From positions 558,001 through 622,000 of the forward strand of contig JAHLKI010000002.1 in NCBI GenBank assembly GCA_025602905.1: 64,000 nt of DNA, written 5' to 3'. Made by a program: the position numbers and the translations under genes. Below are positions 11,882 to 23,317 of the stretch, piece after piece. The notes under the pieces are model-generated. The model was not told the DNA's origin. It did not search any database and was given only the letters and a program-made list of their open reading frames with translations. Positions within the stretch are counted from its first letter, which is position 1, and every line of letters starts with the position of its first letter. Source of the DNA: Phlyctochytrium arcticum. Its lineage: Eukaryota > Chytridiomycota > Chytridiomycetes > Chytridiales > Chytridiaceae.

Positions 11882-14627
11882 TTACACAATGCTGATACCT
11901 TGAGACTGAAGTCCAGACAGCGCTTCTACCGCCCCATGCGCCACCTGCTCGTCGTGGGCAACCATCAAATGCTTGAGAGCCTTTACTGCCCCCGCAGCCT
12001 CTAACCGCCGGGCAAAATCCGCATTCGCGCGCGCCAAGTTTTTGATGCACTCAACCCCCCGATGCTGAATCTCCCCATTCTTTTCCTCTTCCGCGACCAT
12101 CCCCAAAACGACTTCTAACCCTCGACTTTCTTCCATAATCAAACGGCACGCGTTCTCACTTGAACTGAGGATAGCCAGAGCGCCCGCTGCGGCCCTGCGC
12201 GTGGGATAGTCTTCCGAGTCGGTCAGTGCAACAAACATGCGTAGACGATGCGAACTTCCAGCCTGGGCATAACTCGTAAAAACTTGTGGGTCAAACATCA
12301 TGTTGCAAAGTGCTTCCGTGGCGGCGCGACGAATCAGATTATTGTCGGAGAATTGCAAATACTCCATCGCTTTGATCCCGCCTGCGGCTACGATACGGGT
12401 CCGGACCTCTTCATTCATGGATCCAAGATTGGTCAGTGCCATGAGCGCTTCAAACTGCCGCAAGCCGTCTTCGCCATTGCAAAGGTTGATGAGTGGTCGG
12501 ACAAGTTCCGCGGCACGCTGGCCCTTGAATGCTAAATTTGGGTCAACACTAATGGCCACTTTGGCAAGAGCCTGGGCCGCATTGGCGATACTCTCTGGTG
12601 GTCCATTTTTCGTCAAGTCTATCAGCGCGCGAGCGCCCCCTTGCTGTACAATGGCTCCATGCAAACGTTTGTCCGTGGCCAAGTTTAAGAAAATCTGTGC
12701 CGTTGTTTCTCGAACTCCCACACTCTCTGTTTTCGCCAACAGTCCCAAAGATGTGATTACACCCGCTTGAACTACGAGCAACCCGCGTTTTTGCACAGGA
12801 ATATCGTCATCTAATGGGTCTTGCACCTCCTTCGCAACATCCTTGGCCATTTCTCGCAATTTGCGGACCTGCTCTTCCTCTGAAGACAGTTTCCGTCGGT
12901 ACACTGTCAAGTTGCTGATAATGGTCGCAATGCCGTATTGTAGACTGCGATCACTGTTGGATAACAAAGCAAGAAGCTTTTTCAGAAATGCCACATTGTA
13001 AGCGACCTTTTCTTTAATGGCAGGCTGCATAGTCAAATATGCCAGGCCTTCAACAGCGCCCAAACCCGACGTCGAATCTACCTGCTTTGCATTCAGGGTA
13101 TCAATGAAGGCATCCGCCGTGCTCGAAGCGTTCAGGTTAAGGGCTTTGGCCAGCTCTGAATTGGCCGTGACAAGTTTAGTGAGGGTCACGGAGGCCGCAC
13201 CACGCAGTCTAGGATCGCTTTGTTTAGCCGCTGCCTGCAGAAAGCTTGCGCAAGCCTGTGCTACTAGCGTTCGACACTCCTTATTTGCGCACGCGCTAGA
13301 CAACATTTCCACGGTAGCTAACTGAACCTCTACTCCTTCAAACTCTGCACAATCCATAATCAAGTCCAGCATGCCATTGCTTGTCAGTAGCGAGCTGCCA
13401 AAGGAGGCTTTAGCCTGGAAGAGGGCGCTGATTGCCGCCAGCCCTTTCATTTTGACTGAGGAAGTGTCAGACTCAATGTAGGTTCGAATTAGGTCCAAGC
13501 ATGCCCGCTGCATTGCTTTCTCGTCACTGTCGCTAACAAAATCCAAAATCCGCGCCAGCGCGGCAGGTACAAGACCCCGGATCTTTTCGTCGCCATCATT
13601 GCATAGATCCAATAACATCACATTTTCTTTTCCTCGAACGAGACCCATGGCTAGGTCTGACGTGGAAACTGCCTTAATTAGGGCGCCCAGGCAAGCTACG
13701 CGGATATCTGCGGGATGGGACACATCGAGACGTTTAATGAATGCTTTCAAAATGGGAAGTGCTTGTGATGGGGTAGGCGCGGTGGATTGGCCGGAAGTGG
13801 GACCGACGGGATGTGAAGTTGATAGGAGGATAAGATTGGCAAGCATTTCAGATGCTAACGGATGAGCGGAGGAGTCACTTGTATCCAGCAAGAGTTCGAT
13901 AGAGTCATCATTGCAATAACTTATGATGATAGGTGCTAATTCGGGTATCAATGCCAGGTTGGCAAGAATTCGCAGTAACGTCATTTGTAACGAAGGGACC
14001 TTCTGGACACCATTCATTTTTCGGTCCTGTAACAGAGTTTGCATCAAGAGCTCAATCCCGCCATTCTGAGCAATCCCACGGATGTCTGCTTGACCCTTGC
14101 TCAGAATGAGCAGTCGCTGTGCAGCCTCAAAGGCATGACGAAGTATCCGTGTCTTTTCCTTTTCAGCGGCATCTTGCGAAGGTAGAGTGGTTGCCGTCAA
14201 AAGGAGTTGCTGGGGCGATGTCTTACTGGCCGAGGTACAAGACTCTTCTGTAGTGGCCTTGAGCAAGCCCCGCATAGCCTGAATGGCTGCGGGGTTGTCT
14301 CGTTCTATAGATAGTGCAGTGCGAATGTCCTTCATGGCATCATCATACTTGTGGAGGTTTCGCCAGGCTTCGGCGCGTTGGAGCAGGGTGGATGGAGTGA
14401 TAGACGTCCGTTCCATTTCTATGCGTCCCTGTAAGTCCTTCCAATTCTTTATGTAATGCAGACAGCGAGTCCCTCGTCCACGTACCGGCCGTCAAACTCG
14501 ACACTTCCTCTTCCCATTTGGAATCACTCCCCACCTCCAAAGCATCGTCAGCTACATGAAAGTAGTTAGATTTTCCGCCGCTACATGTCTCTACTCCTTG
14601 TCTTTCGTTACCTGCACCGGCAGCCAT
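11882..14627 (-). CDS. UNC-45/She4/Cro1 myosin chaperone
   Basis: Exons 14627..14612, 14551..14486 and 14418..11882 give 872 aa. Intron 1 (60 nt) has a textbook CTAAC branch site. Intron 2 (67 nt) ends GCATAG, the only acceptor I found that restores frame. The N-terminus has one clear TPR-like hairpin (TPSTLLQRAEAWRNLHKYDD, then AMKDIRTAL). The rest is armadillo-type helical repeats through the UCS region (VREIT-type helices; GVITSLGLLAKTESVG, GGARALIDLTKNGPPES, GGIKAMEYLQF) to ALSGLQSQGISIV. UNC-45 proteins fold and stabilise myosin heads. Fungal She4/Cro1 forms are short at the N-terminus, as here, compared with the three-TPR animal form. Confidence 0.87.
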
Positions 14628-14795
14628 GACTTGTTCGTTTCCCAGTTGTTAGATCGTCGCTGTCGAGATCAAAATTGGAGGCCAAATTCTGAGAGCTGTC
14701 ACTTGCTGCGCCATTCACACCGTCCACCGCACTCGTCTGCACTGCGCCATAATCACGTGTGTCAACCACCCGTTCAACAGCACAAATCTGCAGCA

Positions 14796-16629
14796 ATGGC
14801 TAGCACCACCATGGCGATCTGGTTTCAACTATGCGATGCCAAGGGCGAACCCTTATCGGGAATCGGCCCCGACAAGGTCTCGCTTTCCAGCGCCAATAGC
14901 GATATTGTGGACTTGCGCGACGCCGTGCTGGCAAAGTGGGAAGGGACACAGCTTATGCAAGGAGTAGCTTCCGGACAACTCCGCGTCTACAAGGAAAAGG
15001 CAGCACTCGACAATGGCACAGCCTTAGATCCACGCGACAAAGTGAAAGACCTGCAGGAGACTGAACAGCAACCGCTGCTGATTGTGCTGCCGGAGCGAGT
15101 CCCGCCGACAACTAGTTGTAAGGGAGAGATTCGTGTGGTAAATCATTGTCGGGCAGTTTGCTAACTGTCGCTTCTGCCCAGGGGAAATTAGTGGCTTAAC
15201 AACTCGGCTAAAGGCTTTTAGCAGGGTTCAGTTGGTTGGAGATTGCATCCAGTCTCAAGACCGAACTCCGCTTCCATACGTTTCAAACAGCCTCGAGAAA
15301 ATGTACGTCAGGAAGTGCTATGAAAAGGTTTTTGATCTTTTCTTGAGTTTTATTGGTCAAGACAAGAAAATGTTTGCAATATCGGGGACCCCGAGCATTG
15401 GAAAGTCAATGTTCTTTGTCTACATCTTGTACCGCTTGATGAAAGACTTGTCCCTGAAAACTCTGGTTTTGCAACCGAACCGGGTCGTCTATCATGTTGG
15501 GTTCTCGTACTATTGCTTTGACTTGCAGCAACAACGCGCTACTATCATCACGAAGGAACAGGCGGAGGTATTGGTTTTTGAACAAGATACATTCTACGTT
15601 ATTGATGGACGGTTTGCGTGGCTCCCTTCGGATTGTGTTACGCTGTACATCTCCTCCCCTCATTCCGAAGTATACCAGGATTTCGTGAAGCAGATGTCGC
15701 CCAAAACATGGTACTTGCCTGTCTGGAGTCTGGACGAATTAGAGACTTGTCGGGGTCAATGCTATATGGACCTCCCTTTTGAAACGCTTGAAGACAGATA
15801 TCTCTTCTGTGGTGGAGTCGCTCGCTTTGTATTTCACTCAGATTACGATGTGCATGTGAAAGGGAAGATAGAAAGTGCTTTGATCGACGTGAATGCGGTT
15901 CAAGGGGTCAGATATGTCTGGCAGACAACGGACATCTTCCCCGTATCCCATACCCTGATGCACATACTGGTGGGAAATGAGGAGGATGGGAAGGCTTACC
16001 TGTTTACGGACCTGGCTGTCGCGTCAAAGTATATCGGGGAGCAGTTGTGGATACGGCATTCTGCTCAAATGATCACCAATATTCAGAATATGTACGGCCG
16101 CTCGCCCCCCGACATTTCAACAAATTTGTATGAGACATATGGACATTTGGTACTTTCTGTTGGAGAGCGAACCCTCGAATGCAGATGCTTGGAAAATGAT
16201 TCTAAATCCGTATTCAAGTTGCAGGCTTTCGATGGCAAACGAACTACGTTTAGATCAGATACCGCACTTACTGCCGGAGATCTTGTGGGCAAATACTACG
16301 AACCAACAGACGAACACAATTTTCCAGCAATCGACTCTCTCAGTTCTCAAGGAATGTTTCAATTTACAGTAGCATCCACGCATCCGATTCGCAGGGTTGA
16401 CGTTTTGCGCAAATTGTGCAAATTGTACGACAAACCGAGACTATATTTCGTTGTTCCTCCCCATCGGTATGATGACTTCAAGAAACAGGAGTTCAAAGCA
16501 ACAAAGGGCAATGCTCCTGTGCAGCCAATTCCTGGATTGGAGCAATATGTACTGAAACTCTCTGCCGAGAGCGAGAGTATTACGAGAATGAGAGACGCTT
16601 TCCGTAGTTTAGTTCCCGTAACGCCGTGA
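14796..16629 (+). CDS. Crinkler (CRN) protein with P-loop NTPase
   Basis: Two exons, 14796..15117 and 15182..16629, give 589 aa; the 64-nt intron has a CTAAC branch site. Residues 1-105 form the CRN ubiquitin-like header (VDLRDAVLAKWEGTQLMQGV, SGQLRVYKEKAALD, LLIVLPERVPP). A P-loop (GTPSIGKS, residues 176-183) starts the NTPase region, with an acidic-ended strand (FYVIDGRFAW) near residue 245. The C-terminus has the usual YFVVPPHRYDDFKKQEF and LEQYVLKLS signatures. There is no signal peptide. CRN/RHS proteins are widespread in chytrids and oomycetes; some are nucleus-directed effectors, others may act inside the producer. The second ATG at 14811 could also be the start. Confidence 0.87.
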
Positions 16630-16890
16630 TTTTGACTCGACAAATTGTTTCAAATTGCTGCGGGCGGTAGGAAAGACTCCATCTAGTGCATCACTTGTAA
16701 CTGTGCCGTTGGACAGGGAGGCCTGGTCTGAATCCAGAATCCGTCGGGATCAGAGACGTGGCGCAGCCGTGTAGCACATCTCTGACGGTGCGAGAACTCC
16801 GACCTGCAGGGCCTGCAGACTGCATTTCACGCTGGCTTTCCAAGTGATTCGACAGCTTCCCTTTGTGGAGGATCTTGTGCATGGCGGACG

Positions 16891-17677
16891 ATGGACTGGG
16901 GTCAGGTTGCCTGGGTGTTACATCTCTGGACAGAGAAACCATACGTAGACAAAATGGTCAAATTTGCTTCGATTCCCATGGCAGACAAACTTTTACGGTT
17001 GTGCGGTGAGAGTCTTCAGGAAAAAATTCGCCACTTTATATCGGCCGCTGCGGATATTAGTAACCTTGCCGGCTTAAGAGGCACTCTATTCGAAGCGTTT
17101 GCTCATCGTCGGTTAATGCGCGGCGGGAAATTTACGGTATGTTCATTATAATCTGTTGCTCAAAGAACATGAACGTGACTCTTCGCAGATTCGAAATCTT
17201 TCAACGAAGAAGGAGGATGAACTTGTTTTGTCACCTATCGGAGAGACTGTTGTTTTCAAGGACTTCAATGAGATCGTTGACAACACATATAACCGCCCTA
17301 TCTCGCGAAGTCTTACATCAGTTGATTCACTCGACCCTCCCCTCAAACTATTTCAAATGACGGTTTCTTACGAGCATGAAATAAAGGCAAGTATAATCAT
17401 CTTGTCGTCCATCGATTGTCACTTTTTCACCGATGTTATTTTGATTTAGGGGAGTGGTCTAGAACTCTTGAAGGACTATTTGGATTCCGAGCAACCTCTA
17501 CAATTCTTTTTTGTCGTTCCCACCGAAAGATTTGAATCGTTCCGCGAGCAGCAGGTAGTAAATAGCGACGGAAAGCCCTACCAGAAGCCTGGTGATTTTT
17601 TGAAACGAATCCAGCAACATGTTCTTAGACTCGACGTGGCAGAGTTGGGAGAATCTTATGGCTGGGGCAACAAGTAG
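16891..17677 (+). pseudogene. C-terminal CRN fragment, no header or P-loop
   Basis: Three in-frame pieces, 16891..17136, 17189..17386 and 17450..17677, read as the C-terminal part of a CRN protein: LAGLRGTLFEAFAHRRLMRG, then ELVLSPIGETVVFKDFNE, then FFFVVPTERFESFREQQVV and QQHVLRLDVAELGESYGWG. The second intron is GC-AG (GCAAGT...TTTAG). No header or NTPase was found in the 260 bp upstream, where the frame breaks up. It lies in tandem behind the intact CRN gene but is clearly diverged from it, so it is an old duplicate or a neighbour that lost its front. It could still be expressed as a short protein from the ATG at 16891 or 16954. Confidence 0.7.
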
Positions 17678-17770
17678 CGTTACAAACGAAAACAATGACC
17701 CTCGATAGGCCACGGAGGGTTCCGGAGGATGGTTTGGAGCGAGGATCCACAAGTGTTTGCAGAGATAGTC

Positions 17771-17918
17771 ATGTTGTAAAAAGTGCCGTATATCGCTCGA
17801 AAATGCACCGTTTTGAATCGTTTTCAGTAGATTTTGACGTATTTCAGCGTTTGAGGTCGATAAACCTACTGAAAACGTATCAAAAACATGTGTTTCCACA
17901 CGTTTCATTTTGCAACAT
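17771..17918. repeat. 148-bp fold-back (long inverted-repeat) element
   Basis: The left arm 17771-17830 and right arm 17866-17918 are imperfect inverted repeats. The outer ends are ATGTTG(T/C)AAAA and the inner ends are an exact 11-bp match (GTTTTCAGTAG / CTACTGAAAAC), with a loop of about 35 bp. The layout suits a small MITE or fold-back element, or a hairpin transcript. I see no clear target-site duplication and no second copy in the window. Confidence 0.6.
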
Positions 17919-19095
17919 TTAGAATGACCAGCTTTGGGAATTTTTGAAACCTTTGTCAACCATGGAGAGCGGCTCTACATACCCCTCGACAATATATCGA
18001 TTTCTCTGCTTTTCAGTGCATCTATCCCTCCATAGCCTCGGAAGGGTTATGAGGCTTTGTTGGAAAACTCAAATTGTGGTAAAAAAAACATGCGACTCGA
18101 TGTGGCTCGATAGCGATGCATGTTTTACCTCGTACTGGAGACATTGATGGAGGTGCGACTGTCAAAAAGATGCAGATGACCGTCATCTCTCTCCATCGGA
18201 CTCGGGGCAGTTTGGTTCGAATTCAAAAGTGTGGGCAAAAACCGTCCAATCCTATATACTACTGGCGGATGCGTTAGGCAAATTTGGAGATCAAAGTTCC
18301 TCGAAATGAAATATACCGATGGAGCTTTGAACAGGCGGATTAGTCGGTGTCTGAAGAACACATCTATCTTGAGTTTGAGCGGGAATTGCAAGGATCGTGA
18401 ACATCCTCTGCTCCGGTAAGGGTCGTCCAGTGTCCCATAAATTACCCAGTAGGCACCGACTCGGTAATCATAAAAGTACAGATACACTGGACTTCCTTTA
18501 TCTAAACAGAGCAGTAAGTACGCTCAGGAATGTTGGAGTTGTTAGATAGTCGTGTACTATCACATATAATCTAGTTTAAATGTCGTAAAAGCGGTGTATC
18601 AAGTGTTTTCCAATGTGTGAGAAGGGAAGCTAGCTCTTACCGAGTGGACTTATATGACAAATATAAACGGAACTTTGCTGATTTCGTGTTTGTGCGGATC
18701 CGGATAAGAGCTCCTGGAACTCAAAAACATGTTGAGATGTTCAAAAATAAAGTCATGTTTTTGTACAGTTTTCCCACGCTTTCAGCCGTTACGAGGCTTG
18801 ACCAACATGAACCAGGCGTAAATACCTCTTAGAGCGAATATTGGTCACACTTTCCATATTGCACTATCTATTAGAATAACAGTCTCTCGTTTGGCTCCAT
18901 GACTCCAGTTTCTTAAAAGCTTGAATAACGACGGACAAATTACCGGAGGCTACCAGGACGTTTGTTTTTTGTGTGGGAAGAAATAAATTGTACGGAAGCT
19001 CAAGACCTATCTCCGCAAACACAGGATTATATAACATATCTACACCTACTATCCATCAAGGAATTATCAAATACAAAAGTAAGGGCTTTAACTAT
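17919..19095. other. Gene-free stretch, about 1.2 kb
   Basis: No frame with a family signature lies on either strand. Scattered short frames (such as minus 18487-18125 and plus 18617-18832) look like decayed coding sequence, but I cannot assign them. With the CRN fragment and the fold-back element next door, this reads as a degraded accessory region. Confidence 0.45.
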
Positions 19096-20725
19096 TTAAG
19101 AAATGCTGAACGTGGACGCACCACCTGGAGGTCGGGTGACACTGCGCATGGGACAAAAGTTAACTCCTTGAATCAATCAAGCAAAACATTTTTGTAAAAG
19201 AAAAACTCACCGGCTGGAAGGGCGCGAATAGGGATCATCTTCCTGGACGCTACGGGCATTGGGGTCTCGTCGACCGTTGCTTCCAGGACGCATACCAGGG
19301 GTAACCGTGGCCGGGCCGAAAATGTCATTGTTCTCATGAGCTCGGACAGAGTGTTTGCGGCCGCCTTGGTGCGGTTCACTGTACGCGGATCGTTGAACAC
19401 TGCTAGTGTCGGATCCGCCAGCAAATTCAAAGTGACTCTCGCTGTGAGCACCACCGTACGTGCGTTTGCCGCTCATGGCCGAAGAAGGACGGTCAGACTC
19501 GGATCCTTGCCAGTTGGGGTCACGGCGGTTGGAAATGCCCGCAGCAACGGGAGAATGGGTGTAAACTCCATCATCGTGCTCGGCAGATGGGGCTACTGAT
19601 CCCTCATCGCCAAATGAAAAGTGGGAGGCATTCTTTCGGGGGTCAACACTGATAGACGTGCGTTTCAAGGCGGCCAATGCAGACTCCTCATCTTCCCCAT
19701 TGATGGAAAAGTGACTTTCAAAGCGACGCGGGTCAATAGGCACGGATGTCTTGAGAGGCACCACATCGTCGTTACCGCCGAAAAGGTTGAGAGGCACGCT
19801 GCCGTTTGCCTGGGCATGTCCGCGGGTTGACTTGCGAATGTACTGTGGAGCAGAGCTGTCCGTCATGAGAGACGAAACGCTTGCTCGGGACGATGCAGAG
19901 TGAGGACGGTTGTCCTCCTCGCGGTGATGTCCAGCGTGAGATCCGGGCAAGATTCCAGCTGCAGCCTCGCGACCATTGCTGCGCATGTTACGATCGTCCT
20001 GTTGCGTCTCCATTTCCTCAGCCTCCTTTCGCCGCTCATCCTCACCCCAAGTCTCTTCCAATCGATCAATGATTTTTGGTCCAAGGACTGGCAGAGTTGT
20101 TTCAGTGTTGTTTGCTTTGCAAAAGACAGTGACGGGCAGGAGGCCAATCTGTTTCATGACGCTTCCCTGGTCCCAGTACATGCGCTTGCTGATGATTTTG
20201 CCTTGCTCATCAAAGTTGACAAAGGTTGCCTGGCAAAAACACGAAAGTAAGATGTTTTTGGTCCTATTCAACGTTGCCTATAACCGCGTGGGAAAAGACT
20301 TACCAGAGGAATGACAATACGACGACGAGTAGGTTTAACTCCGGGCAACAGCCAGTCAATCTCGACATCGTGGACAACAGTCAAGATGCTTTCCTCAGCA
20401 ACACTGTTGCGGCCCAAGACGCGGCTCATAAGCTATGAAAGACGGGGTTTGATGAGTATTTACATCTGCACGTCGACGCGTTCAATGACAAGACACGCAC
20501 CTTTTGCTCAATGATTCCATTTCCACTGTTCCACTCTTTCAGGAACGCCTCGATAGCCCGATGTCCTTCTCCGCCTTTGGCAGTCGGTACGCAGACGATA
20601 CTGGCCTGGTCTTCGGCAAAGTGTTCTTTGACCAGGGTGTGGGCCCGCGATGACAAGGCGGCGGAATGGGCGCGCCAAGTCGACAAAAACGACGAGGACG
20701 ATTGAGTAGGTCCAGCAGTCATCAT
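19096..20725 (-). CDS. SnoaL/NTF2-like protein with repeated SHF motifs
   Basis: Four exons, 20725..20501, 20432..20304, 20229..19211 and 19141..19096, give 472 aa. The last, 46-nt exon follows a GTGAGT...GCGCAG intron and supplies SSRVTRPPGGASTFSIS, a better C-terminus than the stop met if exon 3 is read through. Residues 1-165 resemble a SnoaL-like (NTF2-fold) domain: AIEAFLKEWNSGNGIIEQK, SILTVVHDVEIDWLLPG, TFVNFDEQGKIISKRMYWDQ, SVMKQIGLLP. The rest is low-complexity with three spaced motifs (DPRRFESHFSI, DPRKNASHFSF, SESHFEFAGG) and the closing PPGG-STFSI. The NTF2-like fold is often a binding pocket without catalysis; the function here is unknown. The closing motif is reminiscent of the RVxxPPGGxSxFxFG stretch of small HN1/JPT-type proteins. 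Confidence 0.72.
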
Positions 20726-20937
20726 CTTTGCTGGTTTTTCGTTCTTGGGGTGATTTCTTTTAAAAGATCTCGCAAGAAACAAAATGCAACGGCCCAAGAT
20801 CCCCCCAGGCTCCCAGCCCCTTTGTTGGTTTTTCGCGAGCGTCCGATCTGCGCGGACACGCAACATAAACAAATAGTGTTTTCCCGCTAGCTACAGCAGG
20901 AATTCTCCCAAGATCAGCTCTATATAGATAGTTATAA

Positions 20938-21901
20938 ATGCCGCCAAAGGGCAGCAGAGGACGGGACCGAGGAGGACGGGGACGAGGAAGACGTCGGTCT
21001 GCTGCGGGCCTCGCTACTGGAACGGACGTCGGTCGGGAATCACCACCAACGCAAACTCCGCTATTGACTTTACACACCTATCCACCCGCTTATCCCTCAG
21101 ACTCTGCATCTCCCTACCGACCCCTTACCCTCCTCGTAAGTCATCTGGGCGAGCCATGATTGGAATTTCCAGGCTAATTTTCATGTCGGCAGGTCATCGG
21201 CCCCCAACCCCATACATCAAAACTCAGCAACTCGATATATACTGCCGCCAAGCATCTGACGAATGTGGATCTAGAAGTGTATGTGTCATCTCTTGCTAAA
21301 ACTTGACATGGGACCCCCGTAAACTGACTGGCCAATACAAAAGACAGCCGCGAAATCCCGTCATTAACATGGCTGATGCGTCCGGATGATGAAAGACGAC
21401 GGCAAATAGATGTCGTTGTTTTCGTTATCGATACCTCAGATCGACCTGGATTTGCTCAATTCAAACATGAAGTTGGCTTGCTGGGGCTGGAGTATTATAT
21501 GGGACGATGTTGCGTGGTCACCCATTCTGGTACCGTTTATCATGGGATAACATTAAACCGGGGGCCAAGAAACTAATACTACTGAAATTAGATAATGGTA
21601 ATGAGATTGGTCATGTTGAACGTGACGAGCTTGAAGAATGGATCTCCAGCATATCGGACAATATTCCCCATTTCCACACATCCACCCATGTAGGTATTAC
21701 CACTTCACGTACTCGTGTTCCTCTCACTTACATGAAGCATAGAACGCGACCCACTTGCAGTTTGTTGCATCGCATATCGTCAAATGCGCCGAAATAGCAG
21801 GAGGTTTTACGTCCTTGGTCAGCCCGCTGATTGCGGAGCTGTTGCTCGAAATGCGACCCATGGGAGAGGGTGAGACGAGTAGTGCAAAAGAGAATACGTG
21901 A
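20938..21901 (+). CDS. CENPM: Kinetochore protein CENP-M
   Basis: Five exons, 20938..21135, 21193..21278, 21348..21529, 21592..21689 and 21743..21901, give 240 aa with frame kept at each join. The N-terminus is an Arg/Gly-rich extension (RGRDRGGRGRGRRRS) not seen in the ~180-aa animal protein. Then follow LTLLVIGPQPHTSKLSNSIY, RRQIDVVVFVIDTSDRPG (compare the IDLIVFVV strand of CENP-M), YYMGRCCVV, and a last helix pair (LQFVASHIVKCAEIAGGFTS, then LVSPLIAELLLEM). CENP-M is a small-GTPase-fold pseudoenzyme that scaffolds CENP-H/I/K in the constitutive centromere network. No G1 P-loop is visible, as expected. It converges on Dlt1 with about 150 bp between their ends. Confidence 0.75.
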
Positions 21902-22049
21902 GAGTTGTGTAATAGAAGAATGTGGAAAACATCGCGCAAATGCAGAATGATTCTAACTTAAGAAGATTGATTGTAGTATGTACAGTAGCAGATGATAGTG
22001 CATGATGGGAGTGAAAAGTGAGAGTGGGGTATACAGGAATGGGATCTCG

Positions 22050-22973
22050 TCATCCTCCGAAATGAATAGCAGCTGCGCGCTCGACTTCCCTTAGAACCAG
22101 GGCAAAGCTACGCATAAAGTCGACGTATTCTTGCATCGTCATCTCGTCGTGTCCGTACCGAACGCGCTCGTAGCGATCGGTATATGCCTGGCCCACATCA
22201 GACCGCACAAGACCTTCGCAAACAAGAAGCTCGATATAGCGGCGGACTGTGGTGGGCGCTGTGCGGTGGAGTGCCTGATGGTATTGCGTAACTGCCGATT
22301 CTGTACCTCATATTTTGAATGGAAGAACGTTGCAAGGCACACAAGCCGTCTTACCGAGGATCTCAAAAGATTGAATTGCAGCTGTTCGGTAATGAACTCC
22401 CTCAAACTCTGTATCTATCACACTTTATTTATTATTACGCCCGTCTGTTCAGCGATCTGAATACTCACCAGGTTGACCCCATCCAATATCCGGGGCATCG
22501 ATCGCCCGAGGCTTCGCGGAGGATGCAATGTTTGCAACCTTGGAGAGATCTGCTTGAATCAGCTGGTAGACTCTCTGCACACGGAGGAGGTCTGTCAGAA
22601 TTCTGATTTCTCGCATGAGTATCCAAAAAACTGTGCCTACTTTGGGAACATCTGTTCGATTGATAGGGACATATCGTTTCGGGATATCTTGCAAGGCACT
22701 TCGTATCGAGAGCTTTCTTGAAGACACAATAAGAAGAGATGCTACCACCTACAGTTTGAGCATTAGTACATCGGTCTCCATATCAATATGATAAATTTCA
22801 ACTATACGCACTAGCAGACATACGCTTGACCCTGCGCTGACAAGCAGAACACGGTTCTCGTAAATGCGCAAAAAGATGTCGAGCCCACAAAGACCCAGTA
22901 CTGCAATGGAAACAAGAAGAACGACGACAAGAGAAGAAATGGAATAGATTGTTCGGTAAAGTTTGTCGAGCAT
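22050..22973 (-). CDS. Dlt1-like membrane protein (defect at low temperature)
   Basis: Five exons, 22973..22824, 22748..22641, 22574..22469, 22408..22355 and 22258..22050, give 208 aa. Two membrane helices sit at the N-terminus (SLVVVLLVSIAVLGLCGLDI, and one spanning the first splice: VLLVSAGSSVVASLLIV). Next come the family-like IPKRYVPINRTDVPK, a helix VYQLIQADLSKVANI, and IGWGQPGEFEGVHYRTAAIQ. The second intron (66 nt) could be retained without breaking frame; I splice it because the joined text matches the family better. Dlt1-like proteins are fungus-specific and their molecular role is unclear. Confidence 0.62.
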
Positions 22974-23317
22974 CGTCACATAAGGAAGGATACTTTTTCA
23001 CGCTGGCCCCAAGGATTTCTGAGTGTATCGTTGCTCAGGAAAGCCAAATAGACGTCCCCACAGTCTTCATGCCGTGCCGGAGATCCCTCTCCATTTCCTG
23101 TTGCCGTCCGCCTCTCTCTGCCGGACTGTTTGTTGCAACTTTTTTGGGTGCGAAATGTTGCAAAAGTCTGGCGATGAATCGCTGCGAAGCGGAGATTCAG
23201 CGTGGTGATAAATGGCGTGAAATTATAAACTTCGGAATTTGGAAATTTGGCAAAAACATCGTTTCCAGACTTTGATAAATTCATTGACGGACTTTCCGAC
23301 AGGGACTGAGAACGAAA

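Noticed and set aside
18200..18225. GGTTCGAATTC resembling a tRNA T-loop
   Set aside because: No acceptor stem, D-arm or anticodon arm can be placed around it.
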